A stretch of 64,000 nucleotides of DNA from Streptomyces silvae (GCF_016745505.1 NZ_JAERUC010000206.1:62001-126000), one strand, 5' to 3'; numbered from the stretch's first letter, positions 18,956 to 27,929 are shown. Program-made: numbers and translations. Notes: a model not told the origin generated them from the letters alone.

Positions 18956-19860
18956 TCCAGCCGCAGGCCCGCCGCGGCCAGCTCGTCCCGGACCCTCTCC
19001 TCGCGAAACTTCGCGGAGATCTCCGTACGCAGATCCTCACCCTCCTCGAACTGCACCACCAGATCCAGCTCCCGGATCTTGACCGTCAGCGCACGGCGGG
19101 CCCGCAGCCGCATCTCGATCCACTCGTGGTCCGGGTCCCAGAGCGCCACATGGTCGAAGTCGTCCAGCGGGAAGTCCGCGCCCAGCTCACGGTTGACCAC
19201 CGCCAGCACGTTCTTGTCGAACGCGGCCGTCACGCCCGCAGCGTCGTCGTACGCCGCGACGAGGGTCGCCTTGTCCTTGACCAGGTCCGTGCCGAGCAGC
19301 AGCCCGTCCCCGGGTGCGAGCCGCGCCCGTACGGACCGGAGGAACTCCGCGCGCTCCGCCGGGAGCAGATTGCCCAGCGTCCCCCCGAGGAACGCCACCA
19401 GCCGCGGCCCGGGGCTCGCGGGCAGCTCCAGGACATGCGTGAAGTCGGCGACGAGCGCGTGCACGGAGAGCCCCGGACGCTCGGCCAGCAGCGCCTCGGC
19501 CGCGCCCACGAGCGCGCTCTCACTGACATCGACCGGTACGTACGTGTGCAGCTCCGGCAGCGCGTCCAGCAGGTGTTTCGTCTTCTCCGAGGAGCCCGAC
19601 CCCAGCTCGATCAGGGTGCGCGCCCCGGACGCGGCGGCGATCTCCCCGGCACGCGCGATCAGGATCTCCCGCTCCGCACGCGTCGGGTAGTACTCCTCCA
19701 GACGGGTGATCTCCTCGAACAGGTCGCTGCCCCGCGCGTCGTAGAACCACTTGGGCGGCAGCGTCTTGGGGTGCCGCGTCAGACCGCTGCGCACATCGGC
19801 GCGCAGCGCCGCGTCCGTCGCGTCCGCAGGCAGGGTGCGGGTCAGCTGGAAGGGACTCAC
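18898..19860 (-). CDS. egtD: L-histidine N-alpha-methyltransferase EgtD
   Basis: The 320-residue product starts at GTG 19860, which overlaps the egtC stop (GTGA). PPKWFYDARGSDLFEEITRLEEYYPTRAE is the hallmark N-terminal motif. LIELGSGSSEKTKHLLDAL binds SAM, and FLGGTLGNLLPAERAEFL and MRLRARRALTV are typical of the family. It trimethylates histidine to hercynine, the first step of ergothioneine synthesis, although it is the last gene of the operon. Confidence 0.95.
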   Translation of the reverse strand: MSPFQLTRTLPADATDAALRADVRSGLTRHPKTLPPKWFYDARGSDLFEEITRLEEYYPTRAEREILIARAGEIAAASGARTLIELGSGSSEKTKHLLDALPELHTYVPVDVSESALVGAAEALLAERPGLSVHALVADFTHVLELPASPGPRLVAFLGGTLGNLLPAERAEFLRSVRARLAPGDGLLLGTDLVKDKATLVAAYDDAAGVTAAFDKNVLAVVNRELGADFPLDDFDHVALWDPDHEWIEMRLRARRALTVKIRELDLVVQFEEGEDLRTEISAKFREERVRDELAAAGLRLDQWWTDTAGRFALSLATAD

Positions 19861-20612
19861 GCGGTGGGCTCCTTGAGCGGGGTCAGCAGGACATCGGTGC
19901 GCGTCGCGGCCAGCAGGGTGCGGTCCGGGACCTCGCGCCAGTACGGATCGTCGTCGTAGGGCTCCGAGGCCACCACCGTGCGGCGGCCCGGCTCGTGGAG
20001 ATACCAGAGGGAGTCGCCCCAGGTGGTCGCCACGATGGTGGAACCGTCGGTGAGCAGCAGATTGAGGCGTGAGCCGGGGGCGGCGGCACCGACGTCGCGA
20101 ACGGTCTCGGCGACCGCCCGGGCTATCTCGTCCCCCTGCGCCACCCGGTGGAGGACCAGCGCCCAGATCAGCGCCGAGTCGCTCCGCGCCGCCAGGGCCA
20201 GCATCCTCTCGGGCGGCAGGTCCCCGGCCAGCGGCGCCAGGGAGCCCGGCCAGCCGCGCACCGCGCCGTTGTGGCTGAACAGCAGGCGCCCCTCGGCGAA
20301 GGGGGCCGCCGCGGCGTCCCCGTCCGCCCCGGCGAACGTCGCGTCACGGACCGCGGCGAGCAGCGCCGTGCTGCGCACCACGCGGGCCAGATCGGCGAAG
20401 GTCTCGTCGCCCCAGACCGGCCCGGAACGGCGGTAGCGGCCGGGCACGGGGTCCCCGTCCGCGTACCAGCCGACCCCGAACCCGTCGGCGTTGACCGTGC
20501 CGTGCCTCTGGTGCCGGGGCTCCCAGGACTGGCGCACGAGTCCGTGAGCGGGGGAGACGAGCACCTCGCCCAGCGCCACCGGCGGCCCCAGGTAAGCGAT
20601 ATGACGGCACAT
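19857..20612 (-). CDS. egtC: EgtC, gamma-glutamyl-hercynylcysteine S-oxide hydrolase
   Basis: This is a class II glutamine-amidotransferase fold of 251 residues. MCRHIAYLG places the catalytic Cys at position 2 after Met removal. HGTVNADGFGVGWY and LLFSHNGAVRGWPG are the amidotransferase signatures. It removes the gamma-glutamyl group from the EgtB product. Its ATG shares a base with the egtB stop (TGATG), and its stop overlaps egtD, so egtB-C-D are translationally coupled. Confidence 0.95.
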   Translation of the reverse strand: MCRHIAYLGPPVALGEVLVSPAHGLVRQSWEPRHQRHGTVNADGFGVGWYADGDPVPGRYRRSGPVWGDETFADLARVVRSTALLAAVRDATFAGADGDAAAAPFAEGRLLFSHNGAVRGWPGSLAPLAGDLPPERMLALAARSDSALIWALVLHRVAQGDEIARAVAETVRDVGAAAPGSRLNLLLTDGSTIVATTWGDSLWYLHEPGRRTVVASEPYDDDPYWREVPDRTLLAATRTDVLLTPLKEPTA

Positions 20613-21952
20613 CAGGCATCCCTCGCCGTGCGGAATCCGGAGAAGATCTGACGCCGGACGGGAAGGTCCCAGTTACGGAAGGTGCCACGGCACGCCACCT
20701 GGTCCACGGCGAACGAACCACCGCGCAGCACCTTGTGGCCGGGCCCGAAGAAGACCTCCGAGTACTCCCGGTACGGGAACGCGACGAAGCCGGGATACGG
20801 CAGGAAGTCGCTCGACGTCCACTCCCACACGTCGCCGATCAGCTGGCCCGCCCCCGCGGGGGATCGGCCGGCCGGGTACGCCCCGGCGGCGGCGGGCCGC
20901 AGATGGCGCTGGCCCAGGTTGGCGTGCTCGGGGGCCGGGTCCTCGTCGCCCCACGGGTAGCGCAGCGAACGCCCCGACGCGGGGTCGTGGCGGGCCGCCT
21001 TCTCCCACTCCGGTTCCGTCGGCAGGCGCCGGCCCGCCCAGCGGGCGTACGCGTCCGCCTCGTACCAGCTGACGTGGAGCACCGGCTCGTCCGCCCGCAC
21101 GGGCTCGGTCACCCCGAAGCGCCGCCGGAGCCACTGTCCGGCGTCCCGGTGCCAGAACAGGGGCGCCGTCAGGTCGTGTTCGCGGATCATCGCCCAGCCC
21201 TCGGGCGCCCACCAGCACTCCTCGGTGTAGCCGCCGTCCTCGATGAAGCGCTGGTACGCACCGCAGGTGACCGGGGCGGTGTCGATGTGGAAGGCCGCCA
21301 CCTCGCGCCGGTGCGCGGGCCGTTCGTTGTCCAGTGCCCAGGGCTCCGTGGACGTACCCATGGTGAACGGGCCCCCGGGGACCAGGACTTCGGGCGGAAG
21401 GGTGACGGTGTCCGTGGGCTCGGGCGGTTCCGGGGCGCCGAGCACCGCGGGCCCCGAGCGCAGCTGATGGGTGATCAGCATCGTCTCGTCGTGCTGCTGT
21501 TCGTGCTGGGCGACCATGCCGAAGGCGAACCCCGCCCGCTCCAGCGGACGGCCCTCGCCGTGCAGCGGTGCGCCACCGAGGACGTCCAGGGCACGGCCGC
21601 GTACGTCGGCGGCGTACGTCCGTGCCTCGGCGGGAGCCAGCAGGGGCAGCGAGGGCCGGCTGGCCCGGGAGTGCTCGAAGGCGTCGTACAGCCCGTCGAT
21701 CTCGGGGCGCATCGCCTCGCGGCCGCCCACGGCCCGCAGCAGCCACAGCTCCTCCTGGTTCCCGATGTGCGCCAGGTCCCAGACCAGGGGCGACATCAGG
21801 GGGGAGTGCTGGGCGGTGAGGTCGTGGTCGTCGACGCTGTCGGTGAGCAGGGCGGTGCGCTCGCGCGCGGCGAGGAGCGCGGCCAGGGCACGTTCACGCA
21901 GCTTTTCCGCGTCGAATTCCGCGCCCGTGTGCGGAGCTGAGGTGTCGGTCAT
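20612..21952 (-). CDS. egtB: Ergothioneine sulfoxide synthase EgtB
   Basis: ATG 21952 (MTDTSAPHTGAEF) overlaps the egtA stop. The product is 446 aa. The N-terminal DinB-like domain has DLAHIGNQEELWLL and the iron-binding HX3HXE triad in MVAQHEQQHDETML. The C-terminal FGE-sulfatase domain includes FTMGTSTEPWALDNERPAH, RRLPTEPEWEKAARH and GGSFAVDQVACRGTFRNWD. The iron enzyme couples hercynine to gamma-glutamylcysteine with oxygen. The longer frame to 22012 is not needed. Confidence 0.95.
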   Translation of the reverse strand: MTDTSAPHTGAEFDAEKLRERALAALLAARERTALLTDSVDDHDLTAQHSPLMSPLVWDLAHIGNQEELWLLRAVGGREAMRPEIDGLYDAFEHSRASRPSLPLLAPAEARTYAADVRGRALDVLGGAPLHGEGRPLERAGFAFGMVAQHEQQHDETMLITHQLRSGPAVLGAPEPPEPTDTVTLPPEVLVPGGPFTMGTSTEPWALDNERPAHRREVAAFHIDTAPVTCGAYQRFIEDGGYTEECWWAPEGWAMIREHDLTAPLFWHRDAGQWLRRRFGVTEPVRADEPVLHVSWYEADAYARWAGRRLPTEPEWEKAARHDPASGRSLRYPWGDEDPAPEHANLGQRHLRPAAAGAYPAGRSPAGAGQLIGDVWEWTSSDFLPYPGFVAFPYREYSEVFFGPGHKVLRGGSFAVDQVACRGTFRNWDLPVRRQIFSGFRTARDA

Positions 21953-23247
21953 CGGACCAAGCCCTTTCCGTACGGCGCCCGGGCAGGGTCGGGAAAGTCG
22001 TCGGCCGGACATCGGCCCCGGGCCACATAGCGGTCATGGAAGGCGGCGACCGTCCCGATGACATGGTCGCTCGCCCCGATCCTGGGCAGCGCCTCCAGCG
22101 CCGTCGTGAAGCAGACCGCGGCCGCCGCCGCCAGCTCGGGATCGCTCAGCCCGTCACGGGCGGCGGCGGTCCAGAGCGGATTGCGGGGCGCGGCCGGCGG
22201 GCCCGCCGTCTCGGCCAGCGGTTTCACGGTGCGGTACACGGTTTCTGCTGCCTCCGGGTCGTCGAACAGAGCGGTGGTGACGGCCAGCGGAACGATCCAG
22301 CCGTCGGTGCCGGACTGGGCGTCGATCATGCGCAGTTCCAGGTGCCCGCGCGGGCGCACCGGCGGGAACAGCGTGGTGAGGTGGTAGTCGAGATCGGCCC
22401 GCACCGGTGGTCTCGGCCCACCGCCGCGGATCCAGTCGCGGAACGTCAGCCCCTCCGGCACGGCCCAGGGGCCGTCGTCGGCACGGACGCACATCACCGG
22501 TGTGGCGAGCACATGCGTGGCCCAGGCGTCACGGGGCGAGAGACGGCCCTGCGGCGCGAGCGTCCTGGCCGGATCGAGGTCGGCCCACAGCGACTGCCGG
22601 GTCGACCGCCAGCCGGTGCGCCGGCCCTGCCGGTACGGCGAATTGGCGAACGCGGCGACCAGCACCGCGCCCAGCAGGTGCCCGAGCTGCCAGCGCCGCC
22701 CGTAACCCAGCGGCCCCGGCTCCTCCTCGCCCGCGTCCAGGCAGACCTGCACGGACGCGGAGGTGCACATCATGGCGCGGCCTGCGGAACCCGACCGGTC
22801 CAGCGCCGCTTCCATGGCGTCGTAACGCGGCTCCCGGAGCAGGCGACGCGGCGGATGCCACGGGTCCACGCCCAGGCCGGCCAGTGTCAGCCCGGCCCGG
22901 CCGAGGGTGTCGCGTACGGAGGCCAGATCGGCGGCCGTGGCGTCCACGCACGCCATCATCGAGGGAGCGGGCTGGGAGCTGAGCTCCAGCTGGCCTCCTG
23001 GTTCGAAGGTCAGGGCGGCGTCCAGCTCCGTCGCGCGCACGGCGTCGGCCGCGGCGCGCAGACGGTCGTGCGGGACGGCGACCTCGGGATGTTCACGGTC
23101 GTGAATGAGCCATTCCAGCTCCACACCGACCGTCCGGGGCGGTCCCGTCTTGAAACATATGCCGCGGAGCAGATCCTCCGCCTCTTCCTCACCGAGCGGC
23201 GCCGCGTCGACGGGCGGGCCGTGCTGGCCGAGAGTGTCCGGGGGCAT
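21949..23247 (-). CDS. egtA: EgtA glutamate-cysteine ligase
   Basis: ATG 23247 (MPPDTLGQHGPPVD) has GAGGAGG 8 bp upstream; a much longer frame to 23673 lacks homology. The 432-residue product has TVGVELEWLIHDRE and FEPGGQLELSSQPAPS, the GCS2-type ATP-grasp substrate region. MMCTSASVQVCLDAG and RGHLELRMIDAQ are also characteristic. It makes gamma-glutamylcysteine for EgtB. It heads the egtABCD operon; egtE is absent here, as I recall for other Streptomyces. Confidence 0.93.
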   Translation of the reverse strand: MPPDTLGQHGPPVDAAPLGEEEAEDLLRGICFKTGPPRTVGVELEWLIHDREHPEVAVPHDRLRAAADAVRATELDAALTFEPGGQLELSSQPAPSMMACVDATAADLASVRDTLGRAGLTLAGLGVDPWHPPRRLLREPRYDAMEAALDRSGSAGRAMMCTSASVQVCLDAGEEEPGPLGYGRRWQLGHLLGAVLVAAFANSPYRQGRRTGWRSTRQSLWADLDPARTLAPQGRLSPRDAWATHVLATPVMCVRADDGPWAVPEGLTFRDWIRGGGPRPPVRADLDYHLTTLFPPVRPRGHLELRMIDAQSGTDGWIVPLAVTTALFDDPEAAETVYRTVKPLAETAGPPAAPRNPLWTAAARDGLSDPELAAAAAVCFTTALEALPRIGASDHVIGTVAAFHDRYVARGRCPADDFPDPARAPYGKGLVR

Positions 23248-23393
23248 GCTGGGCCTCCTCTTCGGGTGCTTCCTACCCACCCAAACCCTTACCGGGAGTT
23301 CGCACAAGGGTGCCCCTGGACGCGGAAAACCGGTTGCGTCCATGCCGTCACGGCGTCCAGCATGCCCCGTATGCACCACACGGGGGCGCGCCG

Positions 23394-24230
23394 ATGAGCG
23401 CACGACTGCGCGGCATCGCGCGAGAGACCGAGTCCGTCGTCCGGTCCGGGCGGTACCGCACGCCCGAGGGGCGCGAGGTGACGATCGGGCGCGCCCTGGC
23501 CACCGCCCTCTCCGGCACCCGGCTGTACGGCCCCGAGCCCGTCCACGTGGCGGCCCTGGACACCGACCGCAGTCCGGTCGTCGAGGTGACCGGCGAGACG
23601 AGCCTGCAGGCGGCACACCGGATGACGGGCGAGTCGGCGGCCAAGGTCGCCGTGCTGAACTACGCCTCCGCACGCAACCCCGGCGGCGGCTATCTGAACG
23701 GCGCGCAGGCCCAGGAGGAGTCCCTGTGCCGGGGCTCCGCGCTCCACGCCACGCTGCTGCGGGCCCCCGAGTTCTACGCCCACCACCGCGCCGAACGCAG
23801 CGCCTTCTACACCGACCGGGTCATCCACTCACCCGGCGTACCGGTCTTCCGCGACGACCGGGGGCGGCTGCTGGAATCCCCGTACACGGCCGGATTCCTC
23901 ACCTCGCCCGCGCCCAACGCCGGAGTCATCCGCAGCCGGGAGCCCGACCTGGTCCCGCGCATACCCGCCGCGCTGGCGAGCCGGGCCGAGCGGGTGCTCG
24001 AAGTGGCCGCCGTCCGCGGCTACCGGCGGCTCGTGCTGGGCGCGTGGGGCTGTGGCGTCTTCATGAACGACCCCGCCGAGGTGGCCGGCGCGTTCCGCGC
24101 CCTGCTGACCGGCGGCGGGCGGTTCGCCGGCCACTTCGAGCAGCTCGTCTTCGGCGTACCCGACCGGGATCCCGACTCCGCCGTCCGGGCGGCCTTCACC
24201 CGCGCGCTCGGCGGTCAGCTCCAGCTGTAG
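23394..24230 (+). CDS. Bacterial PARG-like protein (TIGR02452, DUF2263)
   Basis: This is a 278-residue macrodomain-type protein. NPGGGYLNGAQAQEESLCRGS at about residues 98-118 is the bacterial poly(ADP-ribose) glycohydrolase signature GGG-X6-8-QEE, with both catalytic glutamates. VAVLNYASARNPGGG, PVFRDDRGRLLESPYTAGFLTSPAPN and LVLGAWGCGVFMNDP complete the TIGR02452 pattern. It should hydrolyse ADP-ribose polymers or modified targets. ATG 23394 is preferred over an upstream GTG at 23310 because homology begins there. Its last 16 bp overlap the convergent MazF-like gene. Confidence 0.88.
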   Translation: MSARLRGIARETESVVRSGRYRTPEGREVTIGRALATALSGTRLYGPEPVHVAALDTDRSPVVEVTGETSLQAAHRMTGESAAKVAVLNYASARNPGGGYLNGAQAQEESLCRGSALHATLLRAPEFYAHHRAERSAFYTDRVIHSPGVPVFRDDRGRLLESPYTAGFLTSPAPNAGVIRSREPDLVPRIPAALASRAERVLEVAAVRGYRRLVLGAWGCGVFMNDPAEVAGAFRALLTGGGRFAGHFEQLVFGVPDRDPDSAVRAAFTRALGGQLQL

Positions 24231-24682
24231 CGCTCCCGCAGCCGCCCCGCGACCAGGTCGAACCTGACACGGTCCAGGGCACAGGCCTCGCGTCGCATCC
24301 CGTCCTCGTGCACCCGCAGGACCCGGTCCAGATCCACCCAGGACGGCCGGCCCGAGCTGTCCCACGGGCCGGCCCCCAGGGAGACCCACTCGTGGTCCCC
24401 GTCGTGCTGCTTGCTGGAGAGCTGTACGGCGAGCACCGTGCCCCGCTCCTCCCGGGCCACGACGAGTACCGGACGGTCCTTGCCGCGCCCGTCGTTCTCG
24501 TCGTACGGCACCCAGGTCCAGACGATCTCGCCGGGGTCCGGATTCCCGTCGCGGTCGGGGGCGTACGAGGTGCGGACGGGCCCCACGTCGCGGGGTTCCG
24601 CCTCCGTGGTGGCCGCCGGTCCGCTGCGGCCGGGGAAGTCGGTCGTGCTGTCGCTGCTGTGGTTGGTGTGCTGGAACGTCAT
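24215..24682 (-). CDS. PemK/MazF-fold protein, no antitoxin seen
   Basis: This is a 155-residue protein. After a polar, probably disordered first 50 residues comes PGEIVWTWVPYDENDGRGKDRPVLVVAREE, the PemK/MazF beta-barrel start. VLAVQLSSKQHDGDHEWVSLG and SWVDLDRVLRV follow. No small antitoxin gene is adjacent, and the N-terminal extension is long for a toxin. Many such Streptomyces proteins are solitary. RNase activity is therefore uncertain. TACGGT (24694-24689) lies 6 bp before the ATG, with no ribosome site, so a leaderless message is likely. Confidence 0.75.
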   Translation of the reverse strand: MTFQHTNHSSDSTTDFPGRSGPAATTEAEPRDVGPVRTSYAPDRDGNPDPGEIVWTWVPYDENDGRGKDRPVLVVAREERGTVLAVQLSSKQHDGDHEWVSLGAGPWDSSGRPSWVDLDRVLRVHEDGMRREACALDRVRFDLVAGRLRERYSWS

Positions 24683-24753
24683 CGCAATACCGTAGGACCT
24701 GTACGGCCCAGTCCGTGGAGCGGGTCGGCGAAACCGACCGCAGGCTCGACCAC

Positions 24754-25875
24754 ATGATCACCCTCCTCACCCTCCGGACGGCCCGCGCCGTCACCGTCGC
24801 CGGCCTCCTCGCAGCCGCTGTCCTGGCCACGGTTCCTGGTGCCGCGTCAGCCCCGCCGCCGCGGCCGTCCCCCACGCCCACCACGGCGCCGGGCCCCTCG
24901 GCCCGCCCCTCCGCACCCACCGCCCGCACCGTGTCGGCGTGGCTGCCCTACTGGGACCAGGAGGGCGCCTACCAGGACGCGTTGCTCCACGCCGCGCAAC
25001 TGCACACCGTCAGCCCGTTCTGGTACGAGGCCGTGTCGGCAGGCCGGATCGACGCGCACCCCGGCGCGGGCGAACGCCGCATCATCGACGGGCTGCACCG
25101 GGCCGGGACGAAGGTCGTCCCCACGGTGATGGAGACCATGAAGTACGGTGCCCTGGCGGCGATCCTGACCAGCCCCGCCCGCCGCACGGAGCACGCCGAC
25201 GCGCTGATGCGCACCGTCGCCACCCGCGACTACGACGGCCTAGACCTCGACTACGAGTCCATCGCCGCCACCGGCGACTCCACCTACGCCTCCGTACGCG
25301 ACGGGTTCACCGCACTGGCCACCGACCTCTGCGGGCGTCTGCACACCCTCGGCAAGCAGTGCGTGCTCACGGTCTTCCCGAAGACCGCCACGACCGGCCG
25401 CATCTGGGACTACGCGGCCCTCGGGCGTGTCGCCGACCGGATCCGGATCATGGGCTACAACCTGCACTGGTCGGGCGGCGACCCCGGGCCGCTCGCCGAC
25501 ACCCGCTGGTACGAGGACATCCTGACCCGGGCCACCGCGCTCGTACCGGCCGCCAAGCTGGAGATGGGCCTTCCCGCCTACGGCTGGGACTGGCCCGCGG
25601 ACCGCACGGGCACGGCCGCCACCAAGCACGTCACCTGGAAGGAGGCCGAGGCGCTGCGCAAGCGGCAGGGCGTCCCCTACCGCTTCGACCAGGTCTCCGG
25701 CACCCCGTACTTCACCTACCGGGACGGCACGGAGTCCCGCGAGGTCTGGTACCAGGACGCGCGCGGGATCGCCGCCCACCTGACGGTGCTGCGCAAACAC
25801 GGTGTGACCGGGACCGCCCTGTGGGCGCTCAACTTCGAGGACCCGGAGATCTGGCCGGTACTCGCCGACGGCTGA
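24754..25875 (+). CDS. Secreted GH18-family glycoside hydrolase
   Basis: This is a 373-residue protein with signal peptide (VTVAGLLAAAVLATVPGAASA) and a Pro-rich linker. The TIM barrel includes VSAWLPYWDQEGAYQDALLHA and ATRDYDGLDLDYESIA. YDGLDLDYE keeps the DxxDxDxE motif with its catalytic Glu, and RIMGYNLHWSG and LEMGLPAYGWDW are later strands. Proteins of this short type in Streptomyces act on peptidoglycan or spore wall glycans as often as on chitin, so the substrate is open. ATG 24754 has only a poor ribosome site. Confidence 0.85.
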   Translation: MITLLTLRTARAVTVAGLLAAAVLATVPGAASAPPPRPSPTPTTAPGPSARPSAPTARTVSAWLPYWDQEGAYQDALLHAAQLHTVSPFWYEAVSAGRIDAHPGAGERRIIDGLHRAGTKVVPTVMETMKYGALAAILTSPARRTEHADALMRTVATRDYDGLDLDYESIAATGDSTYASVRDGFTALATDLCGRLHTLGKQCVLTVFPKTATTGRIWDYAALGRVADRIRIMGYNLHWSGGDPGPLADTRWYEDILTRATALVPAAKLEMGLPAYGWDWPADRTGTAATKHVTWKEAEALRKRQGVPYRFDQVSGTPYFTYRDGTESREVWYQDARGIAAHLTVLRKHGVTGTALWALNFEDPEIWPVLADG

Positions 25876-25889
25876 CGCCCCGTTACGGT

Positions 25890-25910
25890 GCCCCGCCCCC
25901 GGGGCGGGGC
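25890..25910. terminator. GC-rich hairpin after the GH18 gene
   Basis: A near-continuous palindrome (GCCCCG ... CGGGGC with complementary centre) lies 15 bp beyond the GH18 stop and before the LacI gene. It is probably an intrinsic-type terminator without a T-run. Confidence 0.4.
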
Positions 25911-25938
25911 CGAGGGGTCTGGAAGACTGCCGGACGCC

Positions 25939-26967
25939 ATGAGCCAGTTATCCGAGCAGCCCGCGGGCACCTCCGTACCGACCAGCGCCGACGTGGCGCG
26001 GCTCGCGGGAGTCTCCCGGGCCACCGTGTCCTACGTACTGAACGACAACACCTCCGTACGGATCAGCGAACCCACCCGCCGTCGGGTCAGGGAAGCCGCC
26101 GCCGACCTCGGCTACGTCCCGCACGCGGCGGCCCGGAGCCTGCGGGCCGGGCACACGAGGATGGTGCTGCTGCCCGCCGCCCGGTCCCCGGCCGGGCCCC
26201 TGTACCAGCGGTTTCTCACCGGGCTCGAAACCGGTCTGCGCCGCCTCGACTACACCGTCGTGCAGTACGGGAGCGCCGGCATGGACGCCGACGAGGCGGC
26301 CAGGGCCTGGGCGGAACTCCGCCCGGTGGCCGTCGTCTCGCCCGGGAACATCGCCCTCACCCCGTACGGCACCGGCGTGCTCACCCGCTCCGGCGCCAAG
26401 GCCGTGATCACCCTGGGCCCGCAGCCGGTGGAGGGCGCCCACGCGCTCGTCGTGGACCAGCGCGAGGTCGGCGGCGCCGCGGTCCGCCACCTCCTCTCGC
26501 GGGGGCGGCGGGGGATCGGGGTGGTCATGCCCCAGGAACCCGGCCTCGCCCCCTTCGCCGAACCCCGGCTGGCCGGAGCGGTACGCGCCGTGGAGGAGTC
26601 CGGCGCGGACGCCCGTGTCCGGCCACTGCCCCTGCGGTACGAGGAGGAGTCGGCGGCGGACCTGGCCGCCCGCTGGCGGACGCTGGGCCTGGACGCCGTG
26701 TTCGCGTACGACGACGAGTACGCCATGCTGCTGATGAGCGCCCTCCAGGACGCCGGGATCGGCGTCCCCGCCGAGACGGCCGTGATCGGGGCCGACGACC
26801 TGATGCTCGGCAGGCTCCTGCGGCCCCGCCTCAGCAGCGTCACCATGGAACTGGCGACCGCCCAGTCACCGGCCGAGATGATCGACCGCCTCGTGCAGAG
26901 CCCCGGCGGGGCGCCCGAGCGGCACTATCCGCTGCGGGCCACGGTGGTGGCGCGCGAATCCAGCTGA
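25939..26967 (+). CDS. LacI-family transcriptional regulator
   Basis: The 342-residue product has the N-terminal HTH TSADVARLAGVSRATVSYVLNDNTSVRISEPTRRR with the hinge helix PHAAARSLRAGHT. The periplasmic-binding-like effector domain follows: MVLLPAARSPAGPLYQRFLTGLE, ALVVDQREVGGAAVRHLLSRGRRGIGVV, and FAYDDEYAMLLMSALQDAGIGVPAETAVIGADD. ATG 25939 begins in front of the HTH. No sugar operon adjoins it apart from the upstream GH18 gene, so its target is unknown. Confidence 0.88.
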   Translation: MSQLSEQPAGTSVPTSADVARLAGVSRATVSYVLNDNTSVRISEPTRRRVREAAADLGYVPHAAARSLRAGHTRMVLLPAARSPAGPLYQRFLTGLETGLRRLDYTVVQYGSAGMDADEAARAWAELRPVAVVSPGNIALTPYGTGVLTRSGAKAVITLGPQPVEGAHALVVDQREVGGAAVRHLLSRGRRGIGVVMPQEPGLAPFAEPRLAGAVRAVEESGADARVRPLPLRYEEESAADLAARWRTLGLDAVFAYDDEYAMLLMSALQDAGIGVPAETAVIGADDLMLGRLLRPRLSSVTMELATAQSPAEMIDRLVQSPGGAPERHYPLRATVVARESS

Positions 26968-27016
26968 CCGGCCCTGATGCGCGGCGTTGCGACATGCGAG
27001 GGTGGCCCCGGATGTC

Positions 27017-27030
27017 TAGCGTCGACGGCA
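27017..27030 (+). promoter_or_regulatory. -10 element of a leaderless small gene
   Basis: TAGCGT (27017-27022) is 7 bp before ATG 27030, the same hexamer and spacing as at sdhC. There is no ribosome site. Confidence 0.45.
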
Positions 27031-27476
27031 TGAGCCATCCGCAGAGCTACGAGATCCTGCTCTTCCCGGAACCGGAGGAGCCCGTCACCGGGGCGCCCCC
27101 GCCCGGCACCGCCATCCGCTCCGCGGTCGTGGCGGCCACCGGGGACACCGGGGAGACGGGCTATCCGCGTTACGCCGGGAACGGCATGGAGGCGGACATC
27201 GACCCCGCCTCCCACACGGTGGAAGCCCTGCTGGTGGACGGCGCGGAGCTGGACTACGGGCTCACGGCCAGGATCGCCGACCGCGTCCGCGGCCCTCAGG
27301 AGACCGAGGAGGAGCCGGCCGCGGCCGAGGAGGCGGCGCCCGCCGAGCCCGAGCCGGGGCATACCGGGGCGCAGGAGTCCGGGGCCGGGGGCGCTGGGGC
27401 GCGGGCCGGGGCCGAGGGGGCCGGGACGGAGGGCACCGGGGCCGGCGCGGGGAGCTCGGACGGCACCGCACCATGA
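27030..27476 (+). CDS. Conserved Streptomyces protein of unknown function
   Basis: This is a 148-residue acidic protein. The first 90 residues look folded (SYEILLFPEPEEPVTGAPPP; YPRYAGNGMEADIDPASHTVEALLVDGAELDYGLTARIADRV in pieces). The rest is low-complexity Glu/Ala/Gly. I do not recognise a domain. An in-frame ATG at 27012 is possible, but the -10 spacing favours 27030. A strong bidirectional hairpin follows 4 bp after the stop. Confidence 0.65.
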   Translation: MSHPQSYEILLFPEPEEPVTGAPPPGTAIRSAVVAATGDTGETGYPRYAGNGMEADIDPASHTVEALLVDGAELDYGLTARIADRVRGPQETEEEPAAAEEAAPAEPEPGHTGAQESGAGGAGARAGAEGAGTEGTGAGAGSSDGTAP

Positions 27477-27480
27477 CGAA

Positions 27481-27503
27481 GGCCCGGCCGTTCAGGCCGG
27501 GCC
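27481..27503. terminator. Bidirectional terminator hairpin
   Basis: GGCCCGGCC-GTTCA-GGCCGGGCC is a perfect 9-bp stem with a 5-nt loop between the convergent small gene and the thioredoxin gene. Confidence 0.75.
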
Positions 27504-27533
27504 CTCATCACGTCTGCCGCACATCCGAAGGGA

Positions 27534-27929
27534 CTACTGGGGCTCCTGCTGCGCCTGGCCCTGCTGTGCCTGCTTCTGCTCCTCGACGGACTTGCGTACC
27601 TCGTCCATGTCCAGGTTGCGGGCCTGGCCGATGACATCCTCCAGCGCCTCCGCGGGGAGCGCCCCCGGCTGCGAGAAGACCGCCACGTTGTCACGGACGA
27701 TCATCAGCGTGGGGATGGACCGGATCTCGAAGGCGGCCGCCAGCTCCTGCTGCGCCTCCGTGTCGACCTTGGCGAAGACCAGGTCGGGGTGACGCTCGGA
27801 CGCCGAGTCGTAGACCGGGGCGAACTGCCGGCACGGACCGCACCAGGAAGCCCAGAAGTCGATCAGCAGGAATTCGTTGTCGCTCACGACCTGATCGAAG
27901 TTTTCCTTGGTGAGCTCTATGGTGCTCAT
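27534..27929 (-). CDS. trxC: Thioredoxin, sigma-R controlled
   Basis: The 131-residue thioredoxin has the active site FWASWCGPCRQFAP near residue 30 and the cis-Pro loop RSIPTLMIV. A C-terminal Gln-rich tail (QKQAQQGQAQQEPQ) extends beyond the usual 105-110 residues. It reduces protein disulfides with thioredoxin reductase encoded elsewhere. The ATG follows GGAAGAGG. A perfect sigma-R promoter lies 44-69 bp upstream, so the gene should be induced by disulfide stress. I recall the S. coelicolor counterpart as trxC (SCO0885). Confidence 0.93.
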   Translation of the reverse strand: MSTIELTKENFDQVVSDNEFLLIDFWASWCGPCRQFAPVYDSASERHPDLVFAKVDTEAQQELAAAFEIRSIPTLMIVRDNVAVFSQPGALPAEALEDVIGQARNLDMDEVRKSVEEQKQAQQGQAQQEPQ

